From Chloroflexota bacterium (GTDB lineage: Bacteria; Chloroflexota; Anaerolineae; Aggregatilineales; Phototrophicaceae), in NCBI GenBank assembly GCA_013388735.1, contig JACAES010000035.1:51808-115807 (forward strand): DNA of 64,000 bases. Reading direction: 5' to 3'. Under the pieces are notes generated by a model. That model was not told the origin of the DNA. It ran no database searches and saw only the letters and a list, made by a program, of their open reading frames with translations. The stretch's first letter is position 1. Each line of letters begins with the position of its first letter. The position numbers and the translations under genes are program-made. This document shows positions 59,775-64,000 of this stretch, one piece after another.

Positions 59775-60785
59775 ATGGCAACACTGTATTACGACAAGGA
59801 CGCGGATTTATCGCTGCTGAACGGTAAGACGATTGCCGTCATCGGCTATGGCAGCCAGGGACACGCCCATGCGCTTAATGCCAGGGACAGCGGCGCGCAG
59901 GTGGTGGTCGGTCTGCACGAGGGCAGCAGCAGCCGGGTGAAAGCTGAGGCCGATGGTCTGAGCGTGATGTCGGTCGCCAATGCAACCCGGGCGGCGGACA
60001 TCGTGATGGTGCTGATTCCAGACACCAAACAAGCGGCAGTTTATGCCGAGTCCATCGGGCCGAACCTGAAACCGGGCAGCATGTTGATGTTCGCGCATGG
60101 CTTCAATATTCACTTCGGCGAGATCAAACCGCCGGCCAATGTAGATGTGGCGATGGTCGCGCCGAAAGCGCCCGGCCACCGCGTGCGCGAAGTATTTATC
60201 GAAGGCGGCGGCACGCCAGGCCTGCTGGCGGTACAGCAGGACGCAACCGGCCAGGCGAGGGCAGTTGCGCTGGCCTATGCGAGAGCCATCGGCTGCACGC
60301 GCGCCGGGGTGATCGAAACCACCTTCAAAGAGGAAACCGAAACCGACCTGTTTGGCGAGCAGACCATCCTGTGCGGCGGCGTCACGGCGCTGATCCGGGC
60401 GGCCTTCGAGACGCTGGTGAAGGCTGGCTACCAGCCGGAAGTTGCTTACTTCGAGTGTATGCACGAACTCAAGCTGATCGTAGACCTGCTTTACCAGGGC
60501 GGCCTGAGCTACATGTGGTACAGCGTGAGCGATACGGCAGAATACGGTGGCTACGTGGTGGGCGACCAGATCGAAGGCATGGTCAAAGAGGAACTGGGCG
60601 GCGTGTTAAATCGCATCCAGGACGGCAGCTTTGCCCGCGAATGGATTGCTGAAAACAAGAGCGGGCGTCCGAACTTCCTGCCCCGCCGCCACCGGGAACA
60701 CGATCTGCTGATCGAAAAGGTTGGCGAAGAGCTGCGGGATATGATGCCGTTTTTGAACGCCAAACGCATCAAACAGCAGGATTGA
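59775..60785 (+). CDS. ilvC: Ketol-acid reductoisomerase (class I)
   Basis: 336 residues, the short class I form. It isomerises and reduces acetolactate to dihydroxyisovalerate with NAD(P)H and Mg2+. The Rossmann motif [18 protein letters not shown] (23-40) is followed by a beta2-alphaB loop [13 protein letters not shown] whose serines suit NADPH. The catalytic acid cluster [16 protein letters not shown] (about 182-197) and the C-terminal knot region [13 protein letters not shown] are intact. It lies 75 bp after ilvN. No ilvD is visible in the window. Confidence 0.97.
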   Translation: MATLYYDKDADLSLLNGKTIAVIGYGSQGHAHALNARDSGAQVVVGLHEGSSSRVKAEADGLSVMSVANATRAADIVMVLIPDTKQAAVYAESIGPNLKPGSMLMFAHGFNIHFGEIKPPANVDVAMVAPKAPGHRVREVFIEGGGTPGLLAVQQDATGQARAVALAYARAIGCTRAGVIETTFKEETETDLFGEQTILCGGVTALIRAAFETLVKAGYQPEVAYFECMHELKLIVDLLYQGGLSYMWYSVSDTAEYGGYVVGDQIEGMVKEELGGVLNRIQDGSFAREWIAENKSGRPNFLPRRHREHDLLIEKVGEELRDMMPFLNAKRIKQQD

Positions 60786-60789
60786 GTCA

Positions 60790-61296
60790 ATGAACATCCG
60801 CCTCTTGACGGAAGCTGATGCTGCCGTTTACCAGCCGGTGCGGCTGCGGTCGCTGCACGAACACCCGGAAGCCTTTGGCGCGTCCTATGAGGAGGAGCGC
60901 GAGACGACGCCTGATAAAGTCGCCGCGCTGCTGGCCTCGCCGGACAGCCGGTTTTTCGGCGCGTTCGTGGATGGCGACCTGGTGGGTATCGCCAACCTGT
61001 GGCGTTACCCGCGCGCCAAGACGCGCCACCGCGCCATGCTGACGGCCATGTACGTTGCGCCTGAAGCGCGCGGGCAGGGCATCGGCGCGGCGCTGGTGAA
61101 AGCCGTGCTGGACTATGCGCGTTCCGTTGTGGGGCTGGAAGATGTGGTGCTGGCCGTCACCGTCGGCAATGAGTCGGCGCGCGGGCTGTACATCCGGGCG
61201 GGTTTCCAGGCTTACAGCCTGGACCCGCGTTATATCCGGGTCGGCGACGATTATTATGACATCGAGTGGATGATGCTGAGTTTAGACGAAGGGTGA
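60790..61296 (+). CDS. GNAT-family N-acetyltransferase
   Basis: 168 residues starting 4 bp after the ilvC stop. The GNAT core is clear: motif A with the acetyl-CoA loop MYVAPEARGQGIGAALVKAVLDYAR (about 81-105), then LAVTVGNESARGLYIRAGFQAYS (about 118-140). The acceptor is unknown. Its tight spacing to ilvC suggests co-transcription, perhaps by chance of genome compaction; it interrupts the otherwise pure ilv-leu order. Confidence 0.88.
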   Translation: MNIRLLTEADAAVYQPVRLRSLHEHPEAFGASYEEERETTPDKVAALLASPDSRFFGAFVDGDLVGIANLWRYPRAKTRHRAMLTAMYVAPEARGQGIGAALVKAVLDYARSVVGLEDVVLAVTVGNESARGLYIRAGFQAYSLDPRYIRVGDDYYDIEWMMLSLDEG

Positions 61297-61302
61297 GCGG
61301 CC

Positions 61303-61371
61303 ATGATGCTCCAACGCTTCGATGATGTCAGCAAGTTTTACGCGCGTGTTGAGTCGTTCCTGTATGGATGA
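61303..61371 (+). pseudogene. Possible remnant of a second GNAT gene start
   Basis: A 22-codon frame (MLQRFDDVSKFYARVESFL) resembles the N-terminus of other GNAT proteins and then stops at TGA. The remaining 144 bp to leuA have no convincing gene, terminator or leader peptide. It may be a decayed or deleted paralogue of the gene before it. Confidence 0.25.
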
Positions 61372-61515
61372 GTACCGTTTTGAATGTCAGGAGCAGCCGC
61401 ATGGATGATGAATCCGGCGTAGTAAGGAAGGGGGTGATCTGATGGCTGAAGATGGCCTTGCTGACCTTTTCCCGTTGACGTATGAACCATTAATCAGCGA
61501 AAGGATCATCCCGCA

Positions 61516-63135
61516 ATGTCTGGCAGTATATATGATGACAATCTGGTTCGAGTCTTCGATACCACCCTGCGCGACGGCGAACAAAGCCCCGGCGCGACCC
61601 TGAGCAGCGCAGAAAAGCTGGAAATCGCCCGCCAACTGGCGCGGTTGGGCGTGGACATCATCGAGGCGGGTTTCCCGGCGGCCTCGCCGGACGATCTGGC
61701 TGCCGTTCAGCGCATCGCGCGGGAAGTCGGCACGCCGGACGGGCCGGTGATCGCCGGCCTAGCGCGCGCGGTCGAAAGCGACATCCGCACCTGCTGGGAA
61801 GGCGTAAAAGATGCCGCCAAGCCGCGTATTCACACCTTTCTGGGTACATCCGATATTCACCTCAAATACCAGACCGGCATGACGCGCCAGCAGGCGCTTG
61901 AAGCGATTCGTAAATCGGTTACGCTGGCGCGCGAACTGTGCGAGGACGTGGAGTTCAGCCCGATGGATGCCGGGCGCACCGATCCCGCTTTTCTGGTCGA
62001 GGTGTGCGCGCTGGCGGTGGAATGCGGCGCGACCACGCTGAACATCCCCGACACGGTGGGATATGTGACGCCGCAGGAATGGGGCGAGCTGATCGCCAAC
62101 CTGATCGCCGAAACGCCCGGCGCAGGCCGGGGCAGCGGCGTGATCTGGTCGGTACACTGCCACAACGACCTGGGATTGGCGACCGCCAATACGCTGGCCG
62201 GGGTGATGGCCGGCGCGCGCCAGGTGGAAGTGACGATCAACGGAATCGGCGAGCGGGCGGGGAATACCAGCCTGGAAGAAGTGGTGATGGCGATTCACAC
62301 GCGCCCGCAGTTCTACAACGTTCGCACGAATATCAATACCCGCGAGATTATGAAAGCCAGCCGGTTAGTGAGCAACTATACGGGCATGAGCGTCCAGCCG
62401 AATAAAGCGATTGTCGGCGCGAACGCCTTCGCCCACGAGGCCGGCATTCATCAGGACGGCGTGCTGAAAAACTCCAGCACTTACGAAATCATGACGCCGG
62501 AAAGCGTCGGCCTCAGCCAGAGCCGGCTGGTGCTGGGCAAACACAGCGGACGCCACGCGCTGAAGGCGCGGCTGAAAGAACTGGGTTATACCATCGAAGG
62601 CGATGCGCTCAACCAGGTGTTCGCCCGCTTTAAAGACCTGGCCGACGCTAAAAAGACCGTTACCGACGCCGACCTGGAGGCGCTCATCGCCGACGAGTTC
62701 CACCGCCCGGAGGAAATTTTCAGTCTGGTGGATATTCAGGTGACATGCGGCACGATGGGGATGCCGACGGCGACTGCCAAACTGCGTAAAGCCGAGGGCG
62801 AGGAGTTCGTTTACGCGGCAGTTGGCACGGGGCCGGTGGATGCTTGTTACAAGGCGATTGACGCCATCATCAAATCGCCCAATACCCTGATCGAATACAG
62901 CGTTCACAGTGTGACGGAAGGGATTGACGCGCTGGGCGAGGTGACGGTGCGCATCGCGCCGCCCGGCGAAGAACGCCGTTCGTTCGGCGGTTATGGGGCA
63001 GACAGCGACATCGTGGTCGCCAGCGTGAAGGCGTACATGGCCGCGCTCAACCGCATGATCGCGGTGCTGGGTTACGGCGAGCGAAAGCCGGAAGGCGAAG
63101 CCGCCACCGTGACCATTAAAAGCGCCGAAGCGTAA
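61516..63135 (+). CDS. leuA: 2-Isopropylmalate synthase
   Basis: 539 residues. It condenses ketoisovalerate and acetyl-CoA, the committed step of leucine synthesis. The TIM barrel carries [16 protein letters not shown] (11-26) with the metal-binding Asp, and [16 protein letters not shown] (about 214-229) with the metal histidines. The Leu-binding regulatory domain is present (about 395-520, ending in [23 protein letters not shown]), so feedback inhibition by leucine is expected. AAAGGA lies upstream of the ATG. The related citramalate synthase is less likely given the neighbouring leuC. Confidence 0.95.
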   Translation: MSGSIYDDNLVRVFDTTLRDGEQSPGATLSSAEKLEIARQLARLGVDIIEAGFPAASPDDLAAVQRIAREVGTPDGPVIAGLARAVESDIRTCWEGVKDAAKPRIHTFLGTSDIHLKYQTGMTRQQALEAIRKSVTLARELCEDVEFSPMDAGRTDPAFLVEVCALAVECGATTLNIPDTVGYVTPQEWGELIANLIAETPGAGRGSGVIWSVHCHNDLGLATANTLAGVMAGARQVEVTINGIGERAGNTSLEEVVMAIHTRPQFYNVRTNINTREIMKASRLVSNYTGMSVQPNKAIVGANAFAHEAGIHQDGVLKNSSTYEIMTPESVGLSQSRLVLGKHSGRHALKARLKELGYTIEGDALNQVFARFKDLADAKKTVTDADLEALIADEFHRPEEIFSLVDIQVTCGTMGMPTATAKLRKAEGEEFVYAAVGTGPVDACYKAIDAIIKSPNTLIEYSVHSVTEGIDALGEVTVRIAPPGEERRSFGGYGADSDIVVASVKAYMAALNRMIAVLGYGERKPEGEAATVTIKSAEA

Positions 63136-63144
63136 AGCAGGGGT

Positions 63145-63172
63145 GGGGCGCGGTGAAAGCCCACTGCGCCCC
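63145..63172. repeat. GGGGCG-type palindrome, copy 7
   Basis: GGGGCGC (63145-63151) and GCGCCCC (63166-63172) form a 7-bp stem with a 14-base loop, 9 bp after the leuA stop. Confidence 0.65.
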
Positions 63173-63215
63173 GCATCAATCGTTCAACCTGGGATAAATG
63201 TGGGATATTTGGGAT

Positions 63216-64000
63216 ATGATGAGCAGTGGAACGCAGCCAAAAACCCTGTTTGAGAAAGTGTGGGAAAACCATCTGGTACGCCCGCAGACGCCGGATACCC
63301 CGGCGGTGCTGTACATTGATTTACATCTCGTGCATGAGGTGACTTCACCGCAGGCGTTCACGCTGCTGCGCGAGCGCGGCCTGAAGGTGCGCCGCCCCGA
63401 CCGGACGCTGGGGACGATGGATCACAGCACGCCGACCACACCGCGTAATGCCGACGGGATCATCCCGGTTCTGGATACGATGGCGGCGGCGCAGTTGGAC
63501 GTGATGCGGCGGAACTGCGCCGATTTTGGCATTTCGCTGTATGACCTGGGGACTGACAAACAGGGCATCGTCCATGTTATCGGGCCGGAACAGGGTTTAA
63601 CGCAGCCGGGCATGACCATTGTCTGCGGCGACAGCCACACCAGCACGCACGGCGCGTTCGGCGCGCTGGCGTTCGGCATCGGCACCAGCGAAGTGGCGCA
63701 TGTGCTGGCGACCCAGTGTTTGCTGCAAAACAAACCGCAAACGATGGCGGTGCGGGCGGATGGACGCCTGCGCCCCGGCGTGACGGCCAAAGACATCATC
63801 CTGGCGATCATCGCCAAAATCGGTGTTGGCGGCGGGACGGGGTACGTCTTTGAGTATATGGGCGAGGCCATCCGCGCCCTGGGCATGGAAGGCCGCATGA
63901 CCATCTGCAATATGTCCATCGAAGGCGGCGCGCGGGCCGGGATGGTCGCGCCGGACGAGACGACATTTGAATACGTCGCCGGTCGTCCCTATGCGCCGAA
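63216..64000 (+). CDS. leuC: 3-Isopropylmalate dehydratase, large subunit (3' partial)
   Basis: The first 261 codons are visible; the gene runs off the window. ATG 63216 or 63219 begins [16 protein letters not shown], the usual LeuC opening. [17 protein letters not shown] (about 33-49), [10 protein letters not shown] (about 69-78) and [30 protein letters not shown] (about 138-167) are aconitase-superfamily signatures. The three cysteines that hold the 4Fe-4S cluster lie farther along, outside the window. With LeuD it isomerises 2- to 3-isopropylmalate. Only a weak GGGA-type ribosome site is seen. Confidence 0.95.
   Translation, partial: MMSSGTQPKTLFEKVWENHLVRPQTPDTPAVLYIDLHLVHEVTSPQAFTLLRERGLKVRRPDRTLGTMDHSTPTTPRNADGIIPVLDTMAAAQLDVMRRNCADFGISLYDLGTDKQGIVHVIGPEQGLTQPGMTIVCGDSHTSTHGAFGALAFGIGTSEVAHVLATQCLLQNKPQTMAVRADGRLRPGVTAKDIILAIIAKIGVGGGTGYVFEYMGEAIRALGMEGRMTICNMSIEGGARAGMVAPDETTFEYVAGRPYAP

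Noticed and set aside
61297..61515. A leucine leader peptide or attenuator upstream of leuA.
   Set aside because: No run of Leu codons and no T-tailed hairpin could be found; leuA may be transcribed from the ilv promoter.

Overview
The window is GC-rich, densely coded DNA from a bacterial chromosome. The mix of a modular PKS-NRPS line, polyphosphate glucokinase, a branched-chain amino acid operon, an ABC sugar importer without its own ATPase, GH2/GH4 glycosidases, and many short GGGGCG...CGCCCC palindromes after stop codons looks most like a Chloroflexota (Anaerolineae-type) genome. That placement is inference; no rRNA gene is present to settle it.

Region 1 (1-25456, all + strand): the 3' part of a colinear polyketide-nonribosomal peptide cluster. 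Three single-module PKS proteins (KS-AT-DH-MT-ER-KR-ACP, cut by the window start; KS-AT-DH-MT-KR-ACP; KS-AT-DH-KR-ACP) lead into a C-A-PCP NRPS protein with a TubC-like docking domain. The adenylation code reads DLTKIGEVGK, one step from the textbook Asn code. A DMT-family permease gene sits inside the operon, and two alpha/beta-hydrolase genes follow it. No thioesterase domain is visible in the line.

Region 2 (25567-31535): a DegT/DnrJ-type aminotransferase, a TetR regulator whose consensus promoter carries its probable operator in the spacer, an NAD(P)-binding reductase-like protein, a membrane-anchored rhodanese, tRNA-Asp with promoter and terminator, a large serine recombinase with a long structured and terminator-containing leader, and a YhhN membrane protein.

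Region 3 (31542-49324): carbohydrate and C1 metabolism. It holds a GH4 glycosidase, a two-domain VOC dioxygenase-like protein, formate-THF ligase, a metallophosphoesterase, a glycosyltransferase, a REC-histidine kinase hybrid, a GH2 glycosidase, glpK, a PfkB kinase, glpD, and an ABC sugar importer (two permeases plus binding protein).

Region 4 (49417-52958): a LacI-family repressor heading the importer genes, then gnd, rpiA and ppgK. The operator GTTAAACGCTTAAC just upstream of lacI recurs, inverted and identical, at the GH4 promoter 17.5 kb away, tying glycosidase and importer into one regulon.

Region 5 (52989-64000): amino acid biosynthesis: argG-argH, then a 68-residue unknown protein, ilvE, ilvB, ilvN, ilvC, a GNAT protein, leuA and the start of leuC. 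Both transcription units begin with what looks like a complete ribosome-mediated attenuator. argG has a leader peptide with seven Arg codons in nine, and the ilv unit has a leader with twelve Ile/Val/Leu codons in thirteen. Each is followed by a terminator and by complementary segments able to form protector and antiterminator helices. The arginine attenuator is the most striking observation in the window.
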